A DNA stretch of 64,000 nucleotides, taken from the NCBI GenBank assembly GCA_025201345.1, contig JAIXMG010000011.1, forward strand, positions 248,001 to 312,000. The letters are read 5' to 3'. The notes beneath the pieces were generated by a model. It had not been told where the DNA came from and ran no database searches. It saw only the letters and a program-made list of their open reading frames with translations. This DNA is from Thamnidium elegans (taxonomy: Eukaryota; Mucoromycota; Mucoromycetes; Mucorales; Mucoraceae). Positions 21,979-36,069 of this stretch are shown piece by piece (the first letter of the stretch is position 1; each line of letters begins with the position of its first letter). The position numbers were made by a program, and so were the translations under genes.

Positions 21979-22897
21979 GTCCCAATCTTGATTTAATAAA
22001 CCACAAATTTCTACATTTAATTCAATATACTGGCGGTTTGATAATAATTTTTTATATGGAGAGCTTTGAATTAAATGTCGAAATTTCGTATTGGAATCAT
22101 ATGAGTAGCCCCTGGGAGTATTACTTTGATTAGTTTCGGTGTCCTATTTTCGTTTCATTGGCAAAGGTGTAGGCTCACAGGTATTTTTCAAATGTGGTTC
22201 TGTTATATCTTGTAATAAATTTTTATGACCTAACGCATTTTGTTCAAGGCCATTACGAGTCCAAGATTATTGATTATCCAAAGAGGTTTTTTCTGCTCAT
22301 TATGGTCTTTATCGCATTGTTGACATGCGTATAATATTGATTCTTCATATTAGTTTATATTTTTTAGATCTATTTAGCGGTTTTTCGTAATTGAATTCCA
22401 CCCTTAAATTGAATAGTGCTGATAGTGGTGTTAAAGCTGGGGACCGAAGAAGTTCTAGAGAAATTCACCCTTAAATGGAGCCGCTACTGTACATCGTTTA
22501 AAATTGTGGGTTCAGCAGAAATTAAAGAAGACTCCGTTTCATTATCAGTATTTTCTATTATATCATCTTTTTGTTATTCTTTATCACTATAAACAAGTTC
22601 ATTAAAAAAAAAGTGCTTGAATCACATATTTATTCGCTACTTACTTAACCTTGGTTTTCAAATGTACGTATACATGAATACCTAGTTTGTCAATGTCTTC
22701 AAAACGTTCTTCACAACAAGGACATTGTAATTTATATTCATTTATTGGGTCGGTAGACTGTGATTTTGAGGCCTTCCTTTTAAACTTGTTATCAATGTAA
22801 TAGAGTGAGAGTTATAATAATGATTCCTGGCCTTTTGTTTTGTAACGAACGTTTTATTGTTCTTACACAAATGGCAAGCTAAAACCACATCCACCAT
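21979..22897 (-). pseudogene. Decayed C2H2 zinc-finger gene
   Basis: From ATG 22897: MVDVVLACHLCKNNKTF then ARNHYYNSHS (finger C-x2-C...H-x4-H), a frameshift, then LQCPCCEERFEDIDKLGIHV and YVHLK (second C2H2 finger). After an intron-like stretch come NETESSLISAEPTIL, and further NALGHKNLLQDITEPHLKN, then RGYSYDSNTKFRHLIQSS, PYKKLLSNRQYIELNVEICG and LLNQDWDIRV. At least two frameshifts and several stops break the frame. Whether it was a cellular regulator or part of a transposon is not decidable here. Confidence 0.5.
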
Positions 22898-24256
22898 TGT
22901 ATCGCAAGAAATTGAGTGAAAAAAGAACGAAAAACCAAAAAATATCTTCCCCCCTTTTTTTATATGGCTTTTAAAATTTTAAAGCAATCACCTGAAGAAC
23001 TGTAAGCGAAGCTATACATAAAGTAGTCAACTATTTAGTATATATTTTTTAATCTATAATTGGGCTAAAGAAGATATGAATTGTATTACAAACTTCAAAA
23101 ATGACAGTTAATACTTTTTAATATGCTCATTCAATTATACAAATACCAAAGTAATAATTGGATCTTAATTACGCAAGTCGAAATATACTATCACGATAAA
23201 AAAAATAGATGATGTTGCTCAGATCGATAAAAAGGATGAGGCACTGTTTATTAAATTGAAGAATCACCAAGAAGTTAAAGAGTCGTGGTACGAACTTTGT
23301 TTTTGGTGTCAAAATTTGAAATAGTAGCAACTGGTGGACACTATAACGACCAGAACAATACTAATAGGCTGGCTGTTTTTCTTGGGGTTATGATACCTTC
23401 GCTTATAGGAAAAGACTCAAACTCTATATTGTTTTTACTTTCCATCCCAGCAGATACCTCATCTTGCATTAGAAGGCTGAGGAATTATAAAAGAATAGTG
23501 CTTTAAATCTTCTTTTTTTTTTCTGGTATGAAATTTACAGAGTACATGACTTCAGGTAAGCGAACATAATTTAAATAATTATTTCTTTACAAAATATTTA
23601 AAGAAAAAAAAATAGACTTGTTCCATTGCTCCGGGAACAATACGGAGAATGTCAGAATCGACCGTGCTTCTTTGTTCAGTGTATTGCTTCGACGGATGAT
23701 AATCTTGACATTAAAAAATTAAAACTGATAACTTTTATTATGAAAGAAAAAATAAATAAAAAAAGGTGAAACATCATGGTTTGTATGCCGTTATGTACGC
23801 CGTTATTTACAACAAATAACATATTTATATGACAGTGTTTCTTATTATAAATTAACTAAATGGTGCTCCATCATGCGGCTAAATAAACAGTGTAACCAAT
23901 GTGGAAGTATAGATGGGCTCCCGTAGACCCCTACGAGGAAATTACTCGGGAAAGAGGGGAGTAAAATAATAAAATAGAATAATGTAATTTGTAATTTATA
24001 GGGGATAGTGACACCAAAAGGAAAATAGTGCATTTAAAAACAAATTTCTTGAAAGTGAATAGTGTGACAGTTCTATTTATTATGACTTTAATGAAGTAAA
24101 CATTTTTGATAAACGGGAGAAATCAGGGAAATAGAAGTTGCATACTTCCAACATTCTAAATATTCCCTTCTCTTCAAACATGATGTACAACGAAACAAAA
24201 TACCCTAAAGATGCATATATTTCTTAAAAATGACTCATAAGCTTGTATTTATCTAA
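22898..24256. other. Gap: degraded spacer
   Basis: A few weak coding-like pieces (for example VAQIDKKDEALFIKLKNHQE at about 23215, plus strand; YASLGYFVSLYIMFEEKG at about 24200, minus strand) but none with start, stop and splice signals. Treated as decayed DNA. Confidence 0.3.
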
Positions 24257-24744
24257 TCACATTATACCAGATGTTGCTCTGTCATTGACAAATAATTAAT
24301 AAGTGTTTAAAAATAGTAGTTGACCATAGCTCTACTTACAATTCTTCATGTCGAAGTTTAGACCTTTGATGGGCTTCAATTTTCTTAAATTTGTTTATAG
24401 CATCTGACCTCATTTTTAACTGGCATGCTATTAGTGTAACGAAAATAAAAACAAATAAAAAATGTCTTACCGGTGTTGATGCCAAAGGACAAAGACTATC
24501 CCGTAAAATATTAAGTAGCTTATATAGTTAACATATCATAATTAGTAAAAACTTACAATTTGAAGCCTTTCAACTTCTGATCCGGCTGCAATAATGTTTT
24601 GATACGACACGTTTATATGTTGTTCATTAGATGGGTCATTAACCCAAGTTGCAATGATATGAAATGTACAAGTGTTGGCAATACGATTTACATTATATAT
24701 TACTTGAGTTGAAATCTTTAATGTTTTCGGGAATGAGATTTGTC
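24257..24744 (-). pseudogene. Unidentified spliced ORF, probably missing an intact 5' end
   Basis: Four segments join in frame through canonical splice sites: one ending GSEVERLQI|GTAAGT, a 48-nt exon LLNILRDSLCPLASTP|GTAAGA, one with MRSDAINKFKKIEAHQRSK ending GAATT|GTAAGT, and a last exon ATSGIM with TGA at 24257. The first segment includes NRIANTCTFHIIATWVNDPS. In-frame splicing over three introns argues for a real gene. However, the first segment has no usable ATG: the ATG at 24744 is in another frame, so one indel or a missed exon separates them. The product would be about 105 residues, mainly helical. I do not recognise it. Confidence 0.4.
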
Positions 24745-25702
24745 ATGCTTGTGGAGAAATACTTTGATTTAACACAGAAAAGTTAATAAAAAAGGTAAAT
24801 AAGATTAAAAGTCTTAATTGTCACGCTATTGTGATTGATTGTTACATTTAGTGGCTTCTATAGTCTGAGGATCTTGATTTCTAGATCCTGTGCTTTTTTT
24901 AATATAAGGTTCATTTTGATACGTAACGTATGTTATGTTTTATAATCGATGAACTCATCGATTATTCTATATTGTATTTTATGTGTGATTTTACCACAAT
25001 CTATGAATTCAAAATATTTTTTTAGGACTAGTAATTAGGATTAATAGAAATTATAAAGATGTTACAAGCGTTGTTTAATCCTATAAAGTATCTCATCAGA
25101 GTAATAAAGAAGAACGAATGACATTCTAACTTTGTGTTTTAAGGATTCTATGGGTGTTGTATCTACGTATTATATTTCAATAATACTAATTTATATTATT
25201 GTAACAGTCATATCCTTATATGTCACTTACACAAATTACAGTATTTTTTTACAAATTAATCTCAGATACATTCTACTGTTCTATCGCTTTGGTCATAAAA
25301 CTAAAAAGACTGCTTAAACTCATGACAATAGAAGATAACTGGTTTACATAAATAATTGTCACATTATTTATAATCGACGGGCCTCTACCTTATGTCTTTT
25401 GTTAAAGAAGCCAATTATAATACGCATCGCTGCTATTGTAATTGACTTTCTTAAGAATCTTAACTTTCCAAATTGCTCATTCATTAACGTCTTGTTGAAA
25501 CTGTCCAAGTTTCACATTAATGATAAGCGCTTATTCAACCCACAATATGTATATAATGCACACACTTTTTCATTAATAAAAACAATAATCTATTCTTAGT
25601 CTGATAATTATTTAGTTATTTTACTTTTTTTATTTTATTTTTTATTTATAATAACCGTTAATACCACAGTGGGAGGAAAAAAACAACAACAAAACAATAG
25701 TG
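24745..25702. other. Gap: AT-rich spacer
   Basis: Two short open frames (25132-25317, 25399-25599) are hydrophobic by AT bias and have no supporting signals. Nothing else seen except the 3' flank of the PLDc_N gene. Confidence 0.3.
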
Positions 25703-25982
25703 TTAGACTATTGCTTCATATCTAGCGTTATGTTCGCTACGTCCACTCAATAAGCTACATAATACACGATTAATATTTTCCGTGTTTATACTCGCACATA
25801 TATAATACTTACAAATAAAGAATCAAACCAACTACGGGGAAGAAAAAGACAAGAAGAGACCAACCAAGTTTACCAGTAATTTCACGGTTAGAGTTCATAA
25901 CTTCAAAGATAACAATCAAATCAAGGATCAAAATGATAAGACCAACAAGTCCACCACTATAGGAAAGCATATTATCGAGCAT
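25703..25982 (-). CDS. Small two-helix membrane protein with PLDc_N-type domain
   Basis: Two exons (25813-25982 and 25703-25754; 58-nt intron) encode 73 residues. Helix 1 is GGLVGLIILILDLIVIFEVM, then NSNREITGKLGWSLLVF leads into helix 2 FFPVVGLILYFLL, ending SGRSEHNARYEAIV. The arrangement helix, short polar loop with K-x-x-W, helix with P and G, then GR, matches the PLDc_N domain found at the N-terminus of cardiolipin synthases and as stand-alone small proteins. Its function alone is not established. The start codon is the only one before helix 1. The gene is short enough to be missed by length filters. Confidence 0.8.
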
Positions 25983-26695
25983 TTTTTAAAACAACTTTTT
26001 TTAGAAAAAGAAAAAAAAAGATAAAAAAAAGGAGAAACGTTTTGAGAGTTCTTATAAACCCGTTCAGTGATGTCATGCGCAGTTTAAACAAAGCCTTTTT
26101 TTCTTTCGATTGGTGCAAAAAACTAAGGTTACTTTGCATAGCGAGCGGTTATTTAAACGAGAATAGGATCATCGTGACGTTGTACAAAGTGATGGTTGCT
26201 ATGTTTTAATACCAAAGGCAAATTTGATTATTGTAGCTAAGGTCGGGAATATAGTTTTTTGTTGTTCGAATAATAAGCTTATAGCTATCAAATATTTCGG
26301 TTACGAGAGCAAAAAAAAAAAAAAAAAAAGAATACTTTTAACGACATTCTTTTTTGCCTTATATACCTTTTAATCAATGACTTGGAAGATTCTATTCGTG
26401 ATAAATCAAGTACCTGTAAGAATCACGCATATATTTTGGGTTTGCAAATAGCGTTCCCCCCAGGCTATGGAATATGGAATATATTACCTGTTCTAAAATA
26501 GCCTTTTTGCATATTGTGGGAGTGTAACACTGCCGTGGCTTTTTACTTTTAGGAAACATCTCTTTTTAAGAGAAAAAAAATGCATAAAGTGACTGTGTGA
26601 TCCACCTGACCTATAGATTTTTGATTTACTTTTTTTTTTTCTTTTTTTTTTTTCCCTTTCCGTTTCTATTTTTTCTTATAAATATAATAAACGCT

Positions 26696-27115
26696 ATGGT
26701 CGATAGAGTGAGTCAAATACCGTTTTCACCACTTCGTACTACTTCGATAGGTTTTATAGATGACTATGAGTCAGGTATGGAAGCATCCGCTTCTTCTATG
26801 GCAGAAGAAGAAGAGGAAGAGGAAGAGGTACCAAAAAAATCATTACCTGGTAACATACTTGACTATAAAAAATGTAAAACTAGTCATCGTAGAATGAGCA
26901 GTGGCAATAGTAGCACTGATAGTAATGCGACTATTCCTCACGTATCAACAAAGCGCCACCATGTCATACCAAGGACTGAATTTACTTCACCACTTTATAA
27001 AAACATTCAAAATACATCTGTCTCTGCTCGACTTTCGAAAAAAGAGGATTTACCTACTCCTTCATCAGGTTATGATGGGGATACTGAAGGTCCTTTAGTT
27101 GAAGATAACGTTTAA
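26696..27115 (+). CDS. Acidic, serine-rich hypothetical protein
   Basis: A single-exon ORF of 139 residues. It opens MVDRVSQIPFSPLRTTSIGF, has an acidic run (AEEEEEEEEVPKKS), then PGNILDYKKCKTSHRRMSSG (basophilic kinase site RRMS) and ends LPTPSSGYDGDTEGPLVEDNV, with proline-directed sites. No membrane segment or known domain. The open frame extends upstream through a T-rich leader, so ATG 26696 is taken. Its 3' end meets that of the receptor gene on the other strand, 144 bp apart. Probably a disordered regulatory protein. Confidence 0.55.
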   Translation: MVDRVSQIPFSPLRTTSIGFIDDYESGMEASASSMAEEEEEEEEVPKKSLPGNILDYKKCKTSHRRMSSGNSSTDSNATIPHVSTKRHHVIPRTEFTSPLYKNIQNTSVSARLSKKEDLPTPSSGYDGDTEGPLVEDNV

Positions 27116-27258
27116 TAATAATAATAATAAAACTATATTTTATTTACTATAAACAAACAAACAAATAATTATGAAAAAAAAAAAAGTACAAAAAAGTATG
27201 TAATGAAAAGAAGAAACAGGTATCATAAAACAATAGGAAAAAAAAACAATGACAGGAT

Positions 27259-28652
27259 TTAAGAAACTACATTACCGATCTCAGATTCTGGGTCAACAGG
27301 GAATTGAACAGAACTACGATACGGTAGTCTAGGAGAATAAGCACTAGGGGGTCGCAACACTTGTTGATCACTCTGACTGTATAAAGAAGATATAACTGCA
27401 GTGGATTGAGTACTGCCGGAACCAACTGTCTCTTCTAAACTTTCTTCACCTGGTTTTTCAAAGAAAGAAGAATCATTGGAATCAGAACGAGTAATAGCCA
27501 ATAAAGGATGTCTTGAGATACTTAATCGAATAGGCCCTTGCATTTTACGGAACTTTTCTTTTCGGTTTTTGTACGTGGTTGTAAGGATTTCAACCATACC
27601 TGGATCACTAAAGAAAACAATAGCAACAAAGAAACCTTGTAGACTACTAAAGATGGCATCCAATATGGAAAGTGTATAACCAGTATTAAAGCTTACGTTG
27701 GAATCTAAAAGAACCATTTGATTTAAAAAACCCCAAATACTAGAGATTAATGGAACTAAAAAAAAAAAAAAAGTGTTAGTCTTACATGTCAAAAACTAGA
27801 CCATGTGATATGTATTTTACCTAAAGGATATAAAACGCATCTGGACACAACTTTTCTAAAAATGCTAGATTGGTTACGCATATATCTTTCGATTTCTGCG
27901 TCAGATGTGACATGGATCATATTTGAACTAGCGAATTTTTTGATAAGTGTATTATGCTCTCGTAATAACTTGATAGATGCAATAACTGAGCATGCTGCCG
28001 CAACAAAAATACAAAAGAATAAAAATGTGTAAAACCAAATCTGAATTAAAATACAATGGTTAACAACTGTTTATATACATATCTATTTATCTAAACTTAC
28101 CCATAATAAGTCACTTTCATCAAATAGTCGATGATAGTAAGTATAATAGTAGCAAGTATAGTAATGAGCGTAATCAGTTCTACCATGACTTCGGAATAGA
28201 TCAACAATAGGTACAATAGAAGTAAGAAGACCAAAAATCAGAGTACCAGGATAGTAAATCCATTCTAGTTGATTAGCAGTATAGGCAACATTAAAAACAA
28301 AAACCAGTACCAAGTTGATACCAACGATTGTTAAAAAGGCATCACCCATCACACGAGAAAACATGGTAACGGTAGAACTTGCTTTGCATAATGTCGTATT
28401 ACCGGACTGTAGTAGAATAAATATATTAAATATAGAGTTTATCAAGTTCATTATGCTTGCTAGAAATACGCAACGTAGCGATACTCGGTTTGCTTTGTTG
28501 GGATGATAAGCTTTTAGATAAATGTATGACAAGATGATTAATATACATGCAAAAATAGATATAGAAGATGTTATAATTGCTGCTTTAATAATCTCGGGAT
28601 AATGTTGACCTCCCAAAGCCAGTCTATCAAACATATTCATAGATTCTGACAT
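27259..28652 (-). CDS. Seven-transmembrane receptor (fungal GPCR, cAMP-receptor/Git3-like)
   Basis: Three exons encode about 420 residues. Membrane helices can be read as IIKAAIITSSISIFACILII, SLRCVFLASIMNLINSIFNI, DAFLTIVGINLVLVFVFNVA, LIFGLLTSIVPIVDLF, WFYTFLFFCIFVAAACSVIA, CVLYPLVPLISSIWGFLNQM and ILDAIFSSLQGFFVAIVFF. A Cys before helix 3 (TTLCKAS) could pair with one in the second outer loop. The long third inner loop carries KKFASSN and EIERYMRNQSSIFRKVVSR, and the SDPGM turn plus a S/T-rich tail follow helix 7, as in fungal carbon/amino-acid-sensing receptors. Ligand unknown. It is divergent from DBP2 (645 bp between starts). Confidence 0.8.
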
Positions 28653-29297
28653 AGTGGTGTATATTCTATTTTTACATGAATAAAAAGGAAAACTAAAAAA
28701 AATTGCATATTCATGCCTTTTAAACTTTTTTAAATCTCAGTTATCTTCTAGAATTTTTTCAATTAGATTGAATTTTTACATACAAATCGCATTATGATTT
28801 TTCCCTTTGCACATCCTTTCTTTTATCTATTTCTAAGCAGCAACAACAACAACAAAAAACCATGACCTTTTTTTAATCTCTTTTTCTTTCTTTTTTTTTT
28901 TTTTTAAAAAAAAAAAGGATAAAAACTACCGATATGTCAATTTTTTTTTTGGTTGGCCAAGTATCAAATCGTATCAAAACTACAAATCTATGGACAACCC
29001 TCTATGAAACCAAGATAATGAAAAAAAAACAAAAAAGGAAAGGCAGTCACTTAATAATACGGGATACACCCTTTTTCTCTCCCTTTAGTGTAATATACAC
29101 TAAGAAACGAGCCAATCAATCAATGGATTCCATATGAACGTAAAAGACTCCCTTAATTGGTCACCAATTTAAAAATGGTGGCTGATTTTGGCTTTAAAAA
29201 ATAACTGCGACGTTTTTACACCCTTTTTAAAAGGAGAAAAAAAAAAAAAAAATAAAAAAAAAATCTTTTTTCCTTTAGATCAAAGAAAAAGTCAATA
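28653..29297. promoter_or_regulatory. Divergent promoter region between receptor gene and DBP2
   Basis: 645 bp containing a T15A12 tract (about 28890-28917) and further A runs just before the DBP2 ATG. Rigid dA:dT tracts typically exclude nucleosomes. An ORF here (28934-29137) is lysine-rich low complexity and not supported. Confidence 0.45.
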
Positions 29298-31742
<2,445 letters not shown>

Positions 31743-32870
31743 AAAACTACAATATTTATAGGTGTACTGCTGAAGGATTGAATGCTACAAATTAGAATGT
31801 ATATTTATATTGAAATTAGCAATAAAAATAATAATGTATATAATCAATAATGTCCCCCTTTTTTTCTTTTTTGGCTAGTGTATGTATTAAACTAGCCTAA
31901 TTAATTATAATCATCATTGTGCAGATACTGTTACGCTTACCTAATAGGCAACGATATTCGTACTTACATTACCTCGTGCGGATGTAATATGAATGTACAT
32001 GTTGGACGTGAATGAAACTTGGTGTATTATTCCCTGTAACTATGACAGTAAACATTCGTTGTGCCTAATTAATTTTCCGCTACTGATAACCTAGACTTTT
32101 TTTTGTTGGGAACTAGCATGAAAGAAGCTAGTTAGACACCCTTGTGTGTTTAATAGATTTTCGGCGAGTGACACCAATGATATAAAGTTGTCTTATCTAC
32201 CAAACTACAATTAAAGATCAGGTTTATTATTTTTTTTTATCGGAAACCAAAATTAAATGCCGCCATCATTGAATTCAAGAAATTCCGTATATTAAAATAT
32301 GTTTAATTGCATAAATGGTAACTAGTTAATGAGAAATATTTTAATTCTAAAACTTTTATTCCAGATTTGATGTAAATGCCGATCCTGTTGCTCGTTTATT
32401 GTAAACTACATAGCCGTGATTTATAAAGTCTACTATCTGAGATGTATTATACGATATAGCTCGGTTATTCTTTTTTGTCCGTCCATGTAGCTAGTAACGA
32501 AATATAAGTTGTATACCTCTCCTTCACTCTCTTTTTTTATTATTAAGATCATTTACTACCAATCGTATATACTACATAAAAGGGTATTTTTTTTTTTTTT
32601 TGTGTGTACTCCTTAGCCTATCTAATATGCAGCATCCTAACTAGTACCTTATTTGACGTATATACGAAATTATCCGTTTACGCTTTATATCGTCTACTAA
32701 TATATTACACTTAAAGAGCCAATTCGAATTATAGTAACATTTAAGATACTCTGTTTGTTCATATTGCATTACTGTAAAATATATCACACGTTCAATGAAA
32801 GAACAAGGTATAAATACCTAGTAGCAAGAAACATTTCATAATAATAGTTTCCTTATTATAATATTAATAA
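31743..32870. other. Gap: DBP2 3' region and spacer
   Basis: No supported gene. The first about 110 bp hold AATAAA-type signals; the remainder is AT-rich without a coding pattern, ending in the promoter of the hydrolase gene. Confidence 0.4.
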
Positions 32871-34772
32871 ATGATTCGATCTGTCATAATTCGTCAATAC
32901 ACGTTTCAGTCTTTTTCATTTATTCAGAAAAGATCGGTGAGCATTAAATTATATATAAAAAAAGAGCTAGCTTTTTTACTTAGTAATATGTACACTCCAA
33001 ATTAGGTTTCTCAAACCGCTCTTGATAGTACTAATGTTGAAGTAATGTCATTAATTAACCTTTCATTGTAAAGATATACTAATAATATAATAGGAGCCTC
33101 CTGTCTTGGTAGAGTCAAACAAATATAGCCGTACCATTGTGCTCAATAGACCTAAGCAACTTAACTCTATGAATAACCCAATGTTTGATATCATGTTCCC
33201 TCGCCTCAAGGTATTTTTTTTTTTTTTTTATACAATACTTTTTCTTTACTGTAAGAATATCTAACATCGTTTGATGTAAAAAAAAAAAAAAAGGCATGGG
33301 AAAATTCCGATAAGGTTAATGTTATTCTTTTGAAAGGTCGAGGAAGAGCATTGAGTTCAGGCGGTGATCTTAAATGTAATAATAGTTTTTTTTTTCTTTT
33401 TTTTCCTCCTAAAGTATTCTTCATAGTTGTGGCTAGCGCAATCGAAAATCGTTCTAGAAAGTATGAACTGGATTACTTTGTAGATACACTTCATGATATC
33501 ACACACTTTATCGGTACTATGCAAACTCCTTTGGTTTCTTTTATGAATGGAATTACGGGTATATATTTATTTTTTTCTGTTTTTGAGCATGTACTAAAAT
33601 GAAACTATCAGCGGGTACCGGATGTAGCATCAGTGCTTTAGCTCACTTTAGCATCGCGACTGAAAATACAAGGATGGGTATGCCCGAGACTCGGTTTGGT
33701 CATTTCTGTGACACTGGTTCCAGTTTTTATCTTTCTCGATTAAACGGACAATTGGGAAGATACATTGCCATGTGTGGTAAAACCCTGATAGCAGAGGATG
33801 CATTGTAATATATTTACCGCTTTTTAATTTCTCCCGGCTAAATTATTTACAATAGGTTCTCCGGATTAGCAACACATTTTGTACCTGCTAACCGTTTAGA
33901 CTATTTGGAAGATAACCTAGTAAATCTTTTTAAACCAACCCAAGATACTATCAATACTACAATCGAAAAGTTTTCTGTTAAACCTGGTCATATTCCTTTT
34001 AGTAATACTTTATATGGTCAAAATAGAAGGATTATTGAACAGTAAGTTGATAGAATTTATATTTTAATATATGAAGCTGTTTAAAAATAAATAAATAGAT
34101 GTTTCAAGTATGATACGGTAAATGAAATTACACGAGCTTTAGAAAAAGAAGGGTCCACATTTTCGATAGAAGCAATTGATCAAATCAATAAAGGGTCTCC
34201 TGTAGCCGTAGCACTTACTTTGGAACATTTAAAAAAAGCGTCTAAAATGACTTTATCAGAATGTCTTCGAATGGAACATATCGGATGGCAAACTTCAGCT
34301 GTTTGTATATAAATTTTTATTTTATCAAATTAGATTTGACTTACATACATTTTATTAGTATCAACCTGATTTTTATAATGGCATTATATCTACTGTTGTT
34401 AAAAAACAAGAAGCTAAATGGACCATCTCTGATCCTTATGAAATTGACCTGGAAAGGGATATTGAGATAAAATACATTTATGCTAATGCTAAAAGAAAGC
34501 TCGATCTGTTTTCTACAGAAAGGGATTGTTACTCTACAACACAATGTCGAGAGTACGGGTTGCCGTCAGATACAGAAGTTGCATTAGTAAAACAATGCTA
34601 TGATTTAAAAACTGATCAAGCCCTGATTTCGTGGTTTGTGAATAACAGAAATAACAAGTACGGTGTTCAACAAGAAGTGAAGGAAATTATTCGTAATATA
34701 CAGAAACAAATTGACTTGTTAGGTATTAAACATTATGACGCTATTTCATCTACTACTTTTATTAGTCAATAA
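32871..34772 (+). CDS. 3-hydroxyisobutyryl-CoA hydrolase-like protein (HIBCH/mS47 family)
   Basis: About nine exons. The N-terminus MIRSVIIRQYTFQSFSFIQK is a mitochondrial-type leader. The crotonase fold follows: IVLNRPKQLNSMNNPMFD, ILLKGRGRALSSGGDLK (oxyanion-hole GGD), then MNGITAGTGCSISALAHFSI, TRMGMPETRFGHFCDTGSS. The MPET glutamate and the aspartate eight residues on match the catalytic pair of HIBCH, but the usual glycine-rich GGGVG is GTGCS and PDVG is CDTG. The C-terminal half includes FVPANRL, the KASKMTLSECLRME helix and EYGLPSDTEVA. Family members cleave 3-hydroxyisobutyryl-CoA in valine breakdown or serve as mitoribosomal protein mS47 (Ehd3). This looks like a divergent member; enzyme activity is uncertain. 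Confidence 0.8.
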
Positions 34773-36069
34773 CAAATACATCATGCCCTCTCGACGCTAG
34801 TATGATGATCAATATGCCCTTTTTTTTTAATATTTAATAAATTATATGCCTATTATGAACTAGTTCCGAAAGAGTTTTATATTTCAGATACCATAGTTCA
34901 AAGTGAATGTTAATTCTATATATATCGTTCGTATATATAGAATATATGCCAAATTGATACACGCATAAATTTTGTTTTCGGTCAAGTTTTGCTTAACCAA
35001 AATGGAATTACAAATTTAGGAAAGTATAAGCCGCAATCAGCCCAGTAAAATCAAAACAAATATTGTATTTGCATTTACTTAAAGAGTTGCTATAGCAATC
35101 CCTTTTTTTTTTTTAAAAAAAAAAAAAAGTATTAGATCGAATCACGCAGAACCAATAAAAAATATTTTCAGATAGATCGTAAAAAAGAGAGAGAGAGAGA
35201 GAGAGATCATCCAGCCAATAGATAAAATACTTTTTGATGCAGATATTTAGAAGACATGCTTTAAGCAATAAGGGTCATCGAATAACTACATCTTTATTAT
35301 TTAGTCTGAACTTTTTTTTTTCTTTTTTGGCGTTACCCTGTAATCCCATTTTTGCGTCTATTTGCATAATGATGGCGTTTATTGCATTAGATTAAAGGAG
35401 TCTAAAAAAACGTTGTTTTTTTTTTGGTGTAGCAATATTTACATATAAAAAATCCCCAGTTGGCCCCATCGGCAGGATACTATCAATGTGAGGCCGTCAG
35501 TCAGATGACGATGAAAATCTCTTTGAAACATGATAGATATGCAAAGTATTACTAAACTTGTATATATTAACTTTTTATTTAAAAAGATAATAAAATCGTC
35601 ATTATTTGCAAAGAAAAAAGTACATATGTTCATTGTTCTTTTAGCGTGGTACAATAAGAAATATTCTCAGTTTGTATTTGAAACAGAAAAAAAAATTACT
35701 ATTTTAAATCATCAGGGATCGTTGTTTCAGTTTTTTTTTTATATAGTTCTTTTGTCAATCTTATTTTGTACGATGGCGCTAAAAATATGCAAACAAACAA
35801 AAGAAAAAAACCCAACATTTTTTTTTAAAAAGCGTTACACACTGATTATTTTTTTTGAATAGTCAATTTTTTTTTTTTAATTTTTATTAGATAATTCTTT
35901 TAGAATATGATAAGTAGATATATATAAATACAAAAAAGATAAATGATAGATAGCATTGTGTGTGTGTGTGTGTGTGGAGTGGGGTTAATAATAAGTTATT
36001 GTATATACAGTGGGGGGAGGGAGAAAACGAATGTAAAAAAAAAAAAAAGTTTTGTGTGCGTTGTTACAG
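34773..36069. other. Gap with microsatellites
   Basis: 1.3 kb with a (GA)10 run at 35187-35206 and a (TG)10 run at 35957-35976 near the SEL1 gene's 3' end, plus T12A14 at about 35104-35129. A 110-codon open frame at 35530-35862 is lysine/phenylalanine-rich from A/T runs and is not accepted. Confidence 0.5.

Noticed and set aside
25132..25599. Two hydrophobic ORFs taken as possible membrane proteins
   Set aside because: Hydrophobicity is what AT-rich random frames give; no start context, splicing or partner exon.
35530..35862. 110-codon ORF in the gap before the SEL1 gene
   Set aside because: Composition follows A/T runs; no gene signals.
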